Assembly: GCA_001273335.1 (NCBI GenBank)
Contig: LFWV01000016.1
Span: 1 to 13,557 of the forward strand
Length of the DNA: 13,557 bases
Reading direction: 5' to 3'
Source of the DNA: a miscellaneous Crenarchaeota group-1 archaeon SG8-32-3
GTDB taxonomy: Archaea > Thermoproteota > Bathyarchaeia > Bathyarchaeales > Bathycorpusculaceae
Part shown: in pieces, positions 6,463-13,207 of the stretch
How positions within the stretch are numbered: the first letter of the stretch is position 1
Layout: the number at the start of each line of letters is the position of its first letter
Translations under genes and position numbers: made by a program
The notes under the pieces: generated by a model
Told to the model about the DNA's origin: nothing
The model's input: the letters and a program-made list of their open reading frames with translations, nothing else
Database searches by the model: none

Positions 6463-6492
6463 AAGTGTTAGGTTGTATATCTATTAGTGCTT

Positions 6493-6795
6493 CTAGCTGG
6501 CTTTTTCTTCTGCAGCTTCTTCTACTTCAGTCGTGATCTCTTCAATGGGTTTTGGCGGTGGTGTCGTAGCCATTGTCCAACCAATCCATGCGCCTATAAA
6601 CATTATTGCAACGAAAGCTATGAAGACCGGTAGCGCAATTATCCAGAATTTAACAGTTTCTTCAGTGACCGTTAGTCCAACATATCCAAGTACATCAACA
6701 AATAAAGATGGCATGAAAAGTGTTATTATATAGCCTATAGCGACAAGCAGACATACGATGAATATTGCTCCACCTATTGCTTGATCTTTACTCAT
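6493..6795 (-). CDS. Small two-helix membrane protein with acidic tail
   Basis: The protein has 100 residues. A short polar N-terminus (MSKDQAIGG) is followed by a membrane helix at about 10-28, an extracytoplasmic-looking loop, and a second helix at about 50-73 ending in GAWIGWTM. A proline-rich turn (TTPPPKPIEE) and an acidic tail (87-97) complete it. ATG 6795 is preceded by GGTGA (minus strand) at a suitable spacing. I have a general impression that the helix-2/proline-turn pattern recurs in archaeal genomes beside unrelated genes, but I know no function. It follows the S-adenosylhomocysteinase gene on the same strand after 78 bases, so it may have its own promoter. Confidence 0.7.
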   Translation of the reverse strand: MSKDQAIGGAIFIVCLLVAIGYIITLFMPSLFVDVLGYVGLTVTEETVKFWIIALPVFIAFVAIMFIGAWIGWTMATTPPPKPIEEITTEVEEAAEEKAS

Positions 6796-6873
6796 ATATC
6801 TTTCACCATTTAATAAGCCATGTTATTATCTTAATCCATTTAAAGTTTACCGTACTAGCCGATATACTCTATG

Positions 6874-8130
6874 TTATGTAGTTCCCATCTCCCATGCTGC
6901 TAAATACTTCTTCTGTTCCTCAGTGAGGTCGTCGATTTCTATTCCCATGCTCTTAAGCTTAAGTTCAGCAATGTTTTCATCTATGTCTGTAGGAACCGTG
7001 TAAACTTTCGGCGGCAGCTTCGTAGTTTTAGCCAAATACTCTGCACATAATGCTTGGTTTGCGAAAGACATATCCATTACTTCTGAAGGGTGGCCTTCAG
7101 CCGCGGATAAATTTACAAGCCTCCCTTCAGCTAACAGGTGAAGTTTTCTGCCGTCTTCCAGAGTATACTCTTCCAAGTTAGGTCTTATTTTTCTCTTCGC
7201 TATTGACAGGGCTTCTAAATCTTTGATACTTATTTCCACGTTGAAGTGCCCGCTGTTGGCGATTATGGCGCCGTCTTTCATTTTCTGTATGTGTTCTTTT
7301 CTTATGACGTTGATGTCACCTGTGGCTGTTACAAATATGTCACCTATGGGTGCTGCTTCAACCATTGGCATGACGCGAAACCCGTTCATTGCTGCTTCTA
7401 ACGCTCTTAGCGGTTTCACTTCGGTGACTATGACGTTTGCGCCCATCCCTTGCGCGCGCATGGCTATGCCTCTGCTGCACCAGCCGTATCCGCCAACCAC
7501 GAAAGTTTTGCCAGAGATAAGCGTGTTTGTGGCTCTTATGACTCCGTCTATGGTGCTTTGCCCCGTTCCGTAACGGTTGTCGAAAAGGTACTTCGTGTAA
7601 GCATCGTTCACGGCTACAATAGGATACTTGAGGCTTCCCGCTTTTTCCATTGCTCGTAGCCGAATCACGCCTGTGGTTGTTTCTTCTGTTCCACCCTTAA
7701 CATTCGGCAAATCTGCCGTCCTTTTGCTGTGCAGTGTGCCAACGAGGTCAGCTCCGTCATCCAAGGTTATAACTGGCTTGTAATCCAACACTTTGTTAAG
7801 ACACCAATAATATTCTTCGGTTGTCTGTCCTCGTTGCGCAAAAACATGGACACCTTTTTCAACCAGCGCGGCGGCTACCTCATCCTGTGTAGAAAGCGGG
7901 TTGGAACCGCACAAAGCAACTTCGGCACCTCCAGCCATTAAGGTTTCTACTAAGACAGCGGTTTCCTTAGTTACGTGAAGACATGCCCCCAGCATCAAGC
8001 CTTTCAACGGCTTTTCCTTCTTGAACCTGTTTTTAATTTGGTTCAACACGGGCATGTGGGTTGCCCCCCACTCAATTTGTAAGTGGCCTTGCGCTCCTAT
8101 TGTCTTGTCTCTAACTTTGAATTCTTCCAT
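6874..8130 (-). CDS. ahcY: S-adenosyl-L-homocysteine hydrolase
   Basis: The product has 418 residues. It converts S-adenosylhomocysteine to adenosine and homocysteine with bound NAD, clearing the product inhibitor of methyltransferases in the cytoplasm. Family features in order: LHVTKETAVL (51-60), the acidic LDDGAD (123-128), TEETTTG (148-154), the catalytic VNDAYTKYLFDN block (174-185, with K180, D184, N185), and the NAD site GGYGWCSRG (213-221) with E237 after the next strand. Near the C-terminus come NLSAAEGHPSEVMDMSFANQ and the typical YTVPTDID. It lacks the KPDHYRY tail of eukaryotic enzymes, as do shorter archaeal and thermophilic forms. ATG 8130 has an AAGGAA ribosome-like site upstream on the minus strand. 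Confidence 0.97.
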   Translation of the reverse strand: MEEFKVRDKTIGAQGHLQIEWGATHMPVLNQIKNRFKKEKPLKGLMLGACLHVTKETAVLVETLMAGGAEVALCGSNPLSTQDEVAAALVEKGVHVFAQRGQTTEEYYWCLNKVLDYKPVITLDDGADLVGTLHSKRTADLPNVKGGTEETTTGVIRLRAMEKAGSLKYPIVAVNDAYTKYLFDNRYGTGQSTIDGVIRATNTLISGKTFVVGGYGWCSRGIAMRAQGMGANVIVTEVKPLRALEAAMNGFRVMPMVEAAPIGDIFVTATGDINVIRKEHIQKMKDGAIIANSGHFNVEISIKDLEALSIAKRKIRPNLEEYTLEDGRKLHLLAEGRLVNLSAAEGHPSEVMDMSFANQALCAEYLAKTTKLPPKVYTVPTDIDENIAELKLKSMGIEIDDLTEEQKKYLAAWEMGTT

Positions 8131-8180
8131 TTATGTTTCCTTCTTTTAGAAAAGATTCCTATCTGATTATTTAGCTTTAC

Positions 8181-8186
8181 TTTAAA
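8181..8186 (-). promoter_or_regulatory. TATA-like promoter of ahcY
   Basis: On the minus strand, GGTTTAAAG gives a TATA box about 51 bases before ATG 8130, predicting a leader of about 25 bases. A second AT-rich site, CTAAATAATC, lies at 8166-8175. Confidence 0.4.
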
Positions 8187-8242
8187 CCTGTAATAACACG
8201 TTTCTGAATCAAGAGCGACCGCTGTTCTTCTTTCCAAAAAGG

Positions 8243-8248
8243 TTTAAT
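8243..8248 (+). promoter_or_regulatory. TATA-like promoter of the kinase-like gene
   Basis: TTTAAT in AAAAAGGTTTAATTG lies about 40 bases before ATG 8286. Because it overlaps the in-frame GTG at 8250, that GTG cannot be the start of the transcript's coding part. An AGGTG (8276-8280) then sits five bases before ATG 8286. Confidence 0.45.
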
Positions 8249-8285
8249 TGTGTTTTGCCTGAACTTTACGGTTAGAGGTGTAAGA

Positions 8286-8888
8286 ATGAGGGAGCCTTTC
8301 AACGAGTTTGTTGAAACCAAGTTAGCATCCGAAATTTTGTTGATTACCTGTGGGCTTCCTGCAACTTGGAAAACAGAGACTTCCGCGGAGGTCTCAAAAA
8401 TCATGGGCTATCCAATTCTCAGAAGTGACCTACTTCGATTGGAGGTTCTTAAGGGTGAAGACGTGTTTGACGCAAAAGTTGCTGGAAACATGAGCAAACG
8501 GTTGTCAGTTTATGATGAAATGTTTCGCCGTGCAGATTACCTTGCTGGGCAAAGTAAAGGCGTCGTTTTGGATGCTACTTTTGTTACTCAGGAGCTGCGG
8601 AGACGCGCGGCTGAGATTGCGGCTAAGCACGCATTGACTCTTGTTATACTTCAAACTAACTGTCCTCAGGAAGTGTCTTTTGCGAGGCTTCAGAAGAGAA
8701 CCAAGGAGAAGTATGAATCGAATGCTTTGACGCTGGAAGCGTATCTTGCCAACAAGCGCAAGTTTGAACCAGTTAACTTGGATGACTTAAAGAAGCTTTA
8801 CCCAAAGCTCAAAATAGTGCATTTAACGGTTGACACATGTCATGATTCCCCTGAGGAATGGTACATCGTCGGGATGGAAAAAAGGTAA
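8286..8888 (+). CDS. Predicted P-loop kinase (AAA_33/COG0645-like)
   Basis: A 200-residue P-loop protein. The Walker A is GLPATWKTET (23-32), where tryptophan replaces the usual glycine before the lysine. RSDLLR (46-51) and VVLDATF (93-99) with downstream LRRRAAEIAAKH match the zeta-toxin/polynucleotide-kinase-like AAA_33 group. NCPQEVSFARLQKR (125-138) would be the lid region. Such proteins phosphorylate small molecules or nucleic-acid ends; the substrate here is unknown. In many bacteria this domain is fused to the aminoglycoside-phosphotransferase-like protein encoded nearby on the opposite strand (9763-10773). ATG 8286 is chosen over GTG 8250 for its AGGTG ribosome site and because the TATA box overlaps the GTG. 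It is followed after 11 bases by the PHP gene. Confidence 0.8.
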   Translation: MREPFNEFVETKLASEILLITCGLPATWKTETSAEVSKIMGYPILRSDLLRLEVLKGEDVFDAKVAGNMSKRLSVYDEMFRRADYLAGQSKGVVLDATFVTQELRRRAAEIAAKHALTLVILQTNCPQEVSFARLQKRTKEKYESNALTLEAYLANKRKFEPVNLDDLKKLYPKLKIVHLTVDTCHDSPEEWYIVGMEKR

Positions 8889-8899
8889 CAGGCAGTTCC

Positions 8900-9766
8900 A
8901 TGATAATAGACTTACACATTCACTCTCAAAGCTCTGATGGGGCCTTCACGGTTGAAGAGATTTTCAGGGAAGCTAAGCTCAGAAACATTGAGTTCATGTC
9001 GATTACAGACCACGATTCAATTGGTTGTCAAGAAGCAGCTATGGATTTGGCTGAGAAAGCTGGGATCTATTATGTTTCAGGTGTTGAATTGAACGTGACT
9101 TTCTCGCACCCCAAGTACTATCAGCGTAAGCCGGTGTCACTAGACTTCTTGGGTTACCAGTTTGACGCCAACAACAAGATGTTAGTCGACAAGCTTCGGG
9201 AAATGGCGGAGTATAGAGAGGAAAGAGCTGCCATGATTATGCGTAATCTTAACATAGAGTTTGAAAAGGAAAGAATTGAACAGTTAAAGAAACGTGATTT
9301 TGAGGAGCTTCAATCTTTCGTTGACGGAACACTTGGACGCCCTCACATAGCAGATTATCTGGTGAAGAAGGGCATTGTTCGAACTAGGCAAGAGGCTTTT
9401 GACAGGTATCTTGTGCGGTGCAATGTTCCCAAGTTTCCGTTTCACCTTGAAGAAGCATCTAAGCTGGTGAGGGATGCGGGCGGGAAAATAGTTTTGGCTC
9501 ATCCTAACGACCCACACGGAACTTCGCTTGTGAAGCTTACCAAATCTTTGTCTGAACAGACAACGATAGTCGAAGAGTCAATGCTAAACTATATTGATGG
9601 CGTGGAATGCTGGCATTCCAGAAACGATACCCTAACAACAAATCATTACATCAAGTTTGCGAAAGAACACGGATTAGTAATGACTGGAGGCAGCGATTGC
9701 CACCAAAAACCGGTTATAATGGGAACCGTGAAAATCCCTGACTATGTAGCTGACCAATTTTGTTAG
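8900..9766 (+). CDS. PHP-domain phosphoesterase (COG0613-like)
   Basis: The protein has 288 residues and carries the PHP metal-site motifs in order: HIH (6-8), the ITDHD motif (35-39), E63 in GVEL, GRPHIADYL (147-155), LAHP (199-202), VECWHS (235-240) and GGSDCHQ (263-269). These residues bind two or three metal ions. Family members with the GRPHIA block hydrolyse phosphoesters of nucleotides or RNA 5' ends (RNase AM/YciV and nucleoside 3',5'-bisphosphate phosphatase types). The exact substrate is not clear. ATG 8900 begins exactly at the conserved IDLHIH strand. An upstream frame from 8858 would add 14 unconserved residues overlapping the kinase gene. The gene probably forms an operon with the kinase. 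Its stop overlaps the stop of the convergent minus-strand gene by four bases. Confidence 0.88.
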   Translation: MIIDLHIHSQSSDGAFTVEEIFREAKLRNIEFMSITDHDSIGCQEAAMDLAEKAGIYYVSGVELNVTFSHPKYYQRKPVSLDFLGYQFDANNKMLVDKLREMAEYREERAAMIMRNLNIEFEKERIEQLKKRDFEELQSFVDGTLGRPHIADYLVKKGIVRTRQEAFDRYLVRCNVPKFPFHLEEASKLVRDAGGKIVLAHPNDPHGTSLVKLTKSLSEQTTIVEESMLNYIDGVECWHSRNDTLTTNHYIKFAKEHGLVMTGGSDCHQKPVIMGTVKIPDYVADQFC

Positions 9767-10773
9767 CTAAATTTTTTCGCGTAAGCGGAAGATAACTTGA
9801 AATATGAATTCGCTTCGTTTATTGCCGCATTCTTGTCATCAATGCTTATTCTAGGGTCATTAAGCTTGAAGCTGGTGACCTTGCCTCGGACATAGGCTCG
9901 ATAGCACTTGTAAAAAGGCAGAAGTTTCATCAATTCTCGGTCTCCAGAATATTCAACGTACTTTTTTACGAAAAAGTTGGATAGGTCAATTCGCTTTTTG
10001 AAGTCTAGGTCCATGGATAGAAAAGCAACATCAGCTGCAATGTCGGAGTACCTGAATCTCTCGTTGAATTCTATGGCGTCAAAAATGTAGATTTCGTTTG
10101 TAACGAATATGTTACCCGAATGGATGTCACCGTGGCAGTCTCTGACTCTTTTTTCCGACATTCTCTTATTGAAGAGTGTCGTGTTTTTCTTTATGAAGTC
10201 TTCAACTCTGTCGCGAATTAGCTTGAAGTTCTTGGCGGATATTGTTTTGCCGATGAACTCTTCAGTTTGTTCGAAATTTTCTTTCCAATTGGTTTCTATT
10301 GTCGCTAAGGAGCCGAAATCGCTTATTCTGCTATTAGTTTCGGCTTTTGAATGGAATTCCGCGATGATTTTTGCTATTCTGTCAATAATCTTGTCGTCAA
10401 CTTTGTTTTCTTCGAGAAGCTTGACCATGATCTTCTCTTGAGGCATCCGCTTCATTTTCACTGCGTACTCCACCGTTTCCCCTCCGCCTTTTATCTTAAA
10501 GGCGTTGGCTTTATTGATGGGAACAACCTCCAAGTACATGTCACCGCAAAGCCGCCTGTTGAGTTTCAACTCTTCTTCGCAGAAGCAACGTCTCTTTTCA
10601 AGCGTAGTGAAGTCCAAGAATCCGAAGTTTACCGCTTTCTTCACCTTGTAAGCGAAGCGTCTAGTTAGAAAGACGGCAGATAGGTGGGTTTGGACCAGTT
10701 CAACGTTGCCTGGGTCTTCTTCATAAACTTCCGGATTCATTAAGGCCCCGATAACTTGCTTCTGGTCTATCAT
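9763..10773 (-). CDS. Aminoglycoside-phosphotransferase-fold protein (COG2187-like)
   Basis: A 336-residue kinase-fold protein. THLSAVFLT and YKVKKAVNFGFLDFTTLEKR (42-61) mark the N-lobe with K43 or K45 as ATP lysine candidates. The C-lobe has the catalytic loop CHGDIHSGN (213-221; D216, N221) and the metal-binding acidic motif FDAIEFN (231-237). RYSDIAADVAFLSMDLD (241-257) is characteristic of COG2187. The family is annotated as aminoglycoside phosphotransferase-like, but antibiotic resistance should not be assumed; the natural substrate is unknown. The ATG at 10773 has a strong AAGGAGTGG ribosome site on the minus strand. Bacterial homologues are often fused to the AAA_33 kinase domain found here as a separate gene at 8286-8888. 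Confidence 0.85.
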   Translation of the reverse strand: MIDQKQVIGALMNPEVYEEDPGNVELVQTHLSAVFLTRRFAYKVKKAVNFGFLDFTTLEKRRCFCEEELKLNRRLCGDMYLEVVPINKANAFKIKGGGETVEYAVKMKRMPQEKIMVKLLEENKVDDKIIDRIAKIIAEFHSKAETNSRISDFGSLATIETNWKENFEQTEEFIGKTISAKNFKLIRDRVEDFIKKNTTLFNKRMSEKRVRDCHGDIHSGNIFVTNEIYIFDAIEFNERFRYSDIAADVAFLSMDLDFKKRIDLSNFFVKKYVEYSGDRELMKLLPFYKCYRAYVRGKVTSFKLNDPRISIDDKNAAINEANSYFKLSSAYAKKFS

Positions 10774-10925
10774 ATGACCACTCCTTCAAGTTTCATATAC
10801 CATTCTCTTATGAACAAACCTTCAGCGAGCAATATAGAAGTATCTGCATGAGTAATCCCGCGGGTGTTTAGGTGGGGGTTATGACATATTCCGATTTCGG
10901 AATGAAAAGATAAATACAGATTCAA
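10770..10925 (-). CDS. Possible small ORF overlapping the phosphotransferase start
   Basis: The minus strand is open from a TTG at 10925 to a TGA whose bases overlap the ATG of the phosphotransferase gene (ATGA arrangement), giving 51 residues. The later part (GITHADTSILLAEGLFIREW, residues 23-42) looks protein-like and the overlap would allow coupled translation. Against it, the TTG has no ribosome site. The frame also runs through a palindrome and TATA box serving the opposite strand, and the phosphotransferase has its own candidate TATA (minus strand, 10829-10838). No family is recognised. Confidence 0.2.
   Translation of the reverse strand: MNLYLSFHSEIGICHNPHLNTRGITHADTSILLAEGLFIREWYMKLEGVVI
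10888..10903. promoter_or_regulatory. Perfect inverted repeat, candidate operator
   Basis: ATTCCGA-TT-TCGGAAT is a perfect 7-bp inverted repeat with a two-base centre. It lies directly upstream of the TATA-like AAAAGATAAATAC (10905-10917). That is where an archaeal repressor or activator dimer would act on the 37-residue gene, and it is between divergent genes, so it could also affect the phosphotransferase. Confidence 0.45.
10908..10916 (+). promoter_or_regulatory. TATA-like promoter of the 37-residue gene
   Basis: AGATAAATA lies about 26 bases before the AGGTG ribosome site (10939-10943) of the GTG at 10950, so the transcript would begin just before that site. Confidence 0.35.
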
Positions 10926-10949
10926 AGTTAGTATTAGTAGGTGTACCGC

Positions 10950-11063
10950 GTGGATATTGAAACATTAGATGATTTAAGGGTAATTCTAAAGGAGACGGGC
11001 TACTCGAACAAAGCAATAACAGAAATTATTAAATGGTACAACTATGAACACCAAATGAATTAG
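10950..11063 (+). CDS. Small helical protein, 37 residues
   Basis: A GTG at 10950, six bases after an AGGTG, opens a 37-residue frame. It reads LDDLRVILKETGYSNKAITE (residues 6-25) and then IIKWYNYE before the end. Two short amphipathic helices separated by a GYS turn are evident, like a minimal helix-turn-helix or protein-interaction hairpin. Its promoter carries the inverted repeat at 10888-10903, which fits a small self-regulating protein, but that is inference. An in-frame GTG three codons upstream is a less likely start because it overlaps the ribosome site. No family is named with confidence. Confidence 0.55.
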   Translation: MDIETLDDLRVILKETGYSNKAITEIIKWYNYEHQMN

Positions 11064-11188
11064 CAAAACTTAGCGCTCTTTTTGCATCTCATAACGAGTT
11101 TGCAGATTTTTCAGGTGTGTACTCTGGATGAAACGCATAACTTAAAATTTAGTTCACCGCCGTGGATTCGCTCTGCTGTTCATCCTCC

Positions 11189-11197
11189 ATATAAAAG
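11189..11197 (+). promoter_or_regulatory. TATA-box promoter of glutamate dehydrogenase
   Basis: CCATATAAAAG is the strongest TATA match in the 11064-11277 gap. Transcription would start near 11215-11220, leaving a leader of about 60 bases. The rest of this 214-base gap holds no gene I can support. A second AT-rich site (TTAATAGCTTATA, 11236-11248) could drive a near-leaderless message. Confidence 0.5.
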
Positions 11198-11277
11198 CTG
11201 GGGACACACGGAAGGAAAGCGAAAAAAGCAATTCTTAATAGCTTATAGCAGAAAACTAACTTGTAAAGGGATATCTT

Positions 11278-12525
11278 ATGACTCATCATACCGCGTTGAC
11301 TGTGGCACAGGAACAATTGAAATTAGCCGTGGAGAAACTGGAACTGGATCCGGGAATCCATGAGATACTAAAAAAACCCAAACGTTCCCTCATAGTGTCA
11401 GTCACGATAAAAATGGACAACTGTACAATGGGTGTCTTCGACGGAGTTCGCGTGCAACACTGGGACGTGAAAGGACCGTTCAAAGGCGGCATCAGATACC
11501 ATCCCGACCTAACCATAGACGACGTAACGGCTCTTGCTATGTGGATGACTTGGAAATGTGCTATAGCTGACTTGCCCTACGGCGGAGCAAAAGGTGGAAT
11601 ATGTTGCAACCCAAAAGAAATGTCAAATAGTGAACTGGAACGGCTCACACGAAGGTATGTAAGCCTAATTTTTGATTATATTGGACCTCACAGGGACATA
11701 CCGGCGCCAGACGTTTACACAAACGAGCAAACGATGGCGTGGATTATGGACACATATAGCCAGCTTAAAGGCTACAGCGTTCCCGAAAGCGTCACTGGAA
11801 AACCTGTGGAGGTAGGTGGTTCTGAAGGCAGAGTATGCGCCACGTCGCTGGGTTTGGCTTTCTGCGTGAGGGAAGCGGCGAAAATCTTAAAGCTGAAATT
11901 GAAAAACGCCACAGTGGCAGTACAAGGCTACGGTAACGTAGGATACAACGCCGCCAGCATAATGCACAGTTTGGGTTGCAAAGTGGTCGCAGTAAGCGAC
12001 TCGTCAGGCGGCATTTGCTGCCCAGATGGTATAACGCCCTCCGCTGTATACGCTCACAAGAAAAAAAAGGGTTCAGTAGTAAACCACAAAAACTGTGTTA
12101 ATATAACCAACGAGGAACTACTGCAGACAAAATGTGACATACTTATTCCAGCGGCTTTACAGAACCAGATAACCAAGGATAACGCGGACAAAATCAACGC
12201 CAGAATAGTAGCGGAAGGCGCAAACGGCCCTACAACGCCAGAAGCGGACAAGGTGCTTTATGAGAAAGGAACTTGCTTAATACCGGATATAATAGCTAAC
12301 TCGGGCGGGGTGACGGTTAGCTATTTTGAGTGGGTTCAAAACTTAACGCGTGAGCACTGGGCACTGAAGCAAGTTAACGAAAAGCTGGAAAGCAAAATAA
12401 CTAAAGCTTTCTATGATGTGCAAAAGTTATCTAAGCAGGAAGAAAGCGACATGAGAACAGCCGCATTAATGCTTGGAGTTGGGAGAGTTGCCCACGCAAT
12501 AGCGACATTAGGCCTTTGGCCTTGA
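11278..12525 (+). CDS. gdhA: NAD(P)-dependent glutamate dehydrogenase
   Basis: The product has 415 residues, the normal length for the archaeal hexameric enzyme. It interconverts glutamate and 2-oxoglutarate plus ammonia in the cytoplasm. Substrate-site residues are visible in KGGIRYHP (69-76), M90/K93, the catalytic GGAKGG lysine (K105) and PAPDV (142-146; D145). The Rossmann fold carries GYGNVG (217-222), and D241 follows the second strand (AVSDSSGG). An acidic residue there usually favours NAD+ over NADP+, so I lean to NAD. GANGPTTPEAD (314-324), IIANSGGVTVSYFEW (338-352) and a short helical C-terminus complete it. ATG 11278 lies after AAAGGGA (11265-11271). An overlapping frame beginning at 11082 is a shadow. 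Confidence 0.97.
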   Translation: MTHHTALTVAQEQLKLAVEKLELDPGIHEILKKPKRSLIVSVTIKMDNCTMGVFDGVRVQHWDVKGPFKGGIRYHPDLTIDDVTALAMWMTWKCAIADLPYGGAKGGICCNPKEMSNSELERLTRRYVSLIFDYIGPHRDIPAPDVYTNEQTMAWIMDTYSQLKGYSVPESVTGKPVEVGGSEGRVCATSLGLAFCVREAAKILKLKLKNATVAVQGYGNVGYNAASIMHSLGCKVVAVSDSSGGICCPDGITPSAVYAHKKKKGSVVNHKNCVNITNEELLQTKCDILIPAALQNQITKDNADKINARIVAEGANGPTTPEADKVLYEKGTCLIPDIIANSGGVTVSYFEWVQNLTREHWALKQVNEKLESKITKAFYDVQKLSKQEESDMRTAALMLGVGRVAHAIATLGLWP

Positions 12526-12585
12526 GTTCGTCCATTTGAGTTCCCTAATTTCTCAAATTGTTTGCTCTAAATCTTTAAACGGCGC

Positions 12586-12595
12586 TTTTTATATC
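12586..12595 (+). promoter_or_regulatory. TATA-like promoter of the GINS-MCM operon
   Basis: TTTTTATATC, preceded by a purine-poor ACGGCGC, lies about 55 bases before ATG 12648. Predicted transcription start is near 12618. A GGGAG (12633-12637) then sits ten bases before the start codon. Confidence 0.45.
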
Positions 12596-12647
12596 TTTTT
12601 TCAATGCATAAAGTGAAACGGAGAGTCTGAAAGGGAGAAAAATACTG

Positions 12648-13202
12648 ATGCCAATGGGAATCGAAAAGTTGGATTTTTGTTTTGAAAATTTACTTGTAAG
12701 AGTTACCGCGGATAGAAATCATCCTGAAATCCAGCTTGCTGGGTTATCGATTGGTCCTTTTGAGGAAGGAAATGATTATGAAATGTATTACTGGATAGCA
12801 CAGGAACTTGCGGGGGCGGGAATTGTTCATTTTAGCGAAGACGATCTCTTAAAAGCGACTTCGCTTTATAAAATTCAATGGAAAGAACGAGTGCAAATAC
12901 CCGGTCAAATATCCGACCTCGCAGAAGACTTTTACCCTAAGCTCCGCCGTTACCTCGCAGACATGAAAGCTGAAATAGCAAAACACCCAGAAAAAGCGCG
13001 GGAATTCGAGAAAACCCTGCATTCAGCATGGGACATCGTGAATTCTAGGCTAAAGAAGATAATTACGTTATCTTCAGGTCCAACTCAAACTGGCCAGATA
13101 CAGAAAAAACTTACATTCGAGGAGAGATTCATTTACGCTCAACTCGGTAAGGTAATCAGCGAGTGGAAAGCGCAGATACTAAACTTTGAAGGAGAACGAT
13201 AA
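12648..13202 (+). CDS. GINS-like DNA replication protein
   Basis: A 184-residue protein. An N-terminal region (about 8-75) contains LSIGPFEEGNDYEMYYWIAQ and GIVHFSEDD. A helical region follows, starting near QIPGQISDLAEDFYPKLRRY (82-101). The L..dFY.klR.Yl signature is characteristic of the GINS A domain. The order, with a small domain before the A domain, resembles archaeal Gins23 rather than Gins51, but I am not certain of the subtype. GINS joins Cdc45/RecJ-like protein and MCM in the replicative helicase. The adjacent mcm gene, five bases downstream, strongly supports this. In several archaea gins23 and mcm form such a pair. The residues LTFEERFIYAQLGKVISEW near the end look like a helix that closes the A domain. 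An ATG two codons later (12654) is an alternative start. Confidence 0.7.
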   Translation: MPMGIEKLDFCFENLLVRVTADRNHPEIQLAGLSIGPFEEGNDYEMYYWIAQELAGAGIVHFSEDDLLKATSLYKIQWKERVQIPGQISDLAEDFYPKLRRYLADMKAEIAKHPEKAREFEKTLHSAWDIVNSRLKKIITLSSGPTQTGQIQKKLTFEERFIYAQLGKVISEWKAQILNFEGER

Positions 13203-13207
13203 ACAAA

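Noticed and set aside
9763..10773. Reading the phosphotransferase-fold gene as an antibiotic resistance gene.
   Set aside because: It is a COG2187-type protein, a broad family with no established resistance role; the annotation name reflects the fold only.
11082..11363. 93-codon plus-strand frame beginning with TTG that overlaps the glutamate dehydrogenase start.
   Set aside because: It runs through the TATA box and the glutamate dehydrogenase start in another frame, has no ribosome site, and its sequence is not protein-like.
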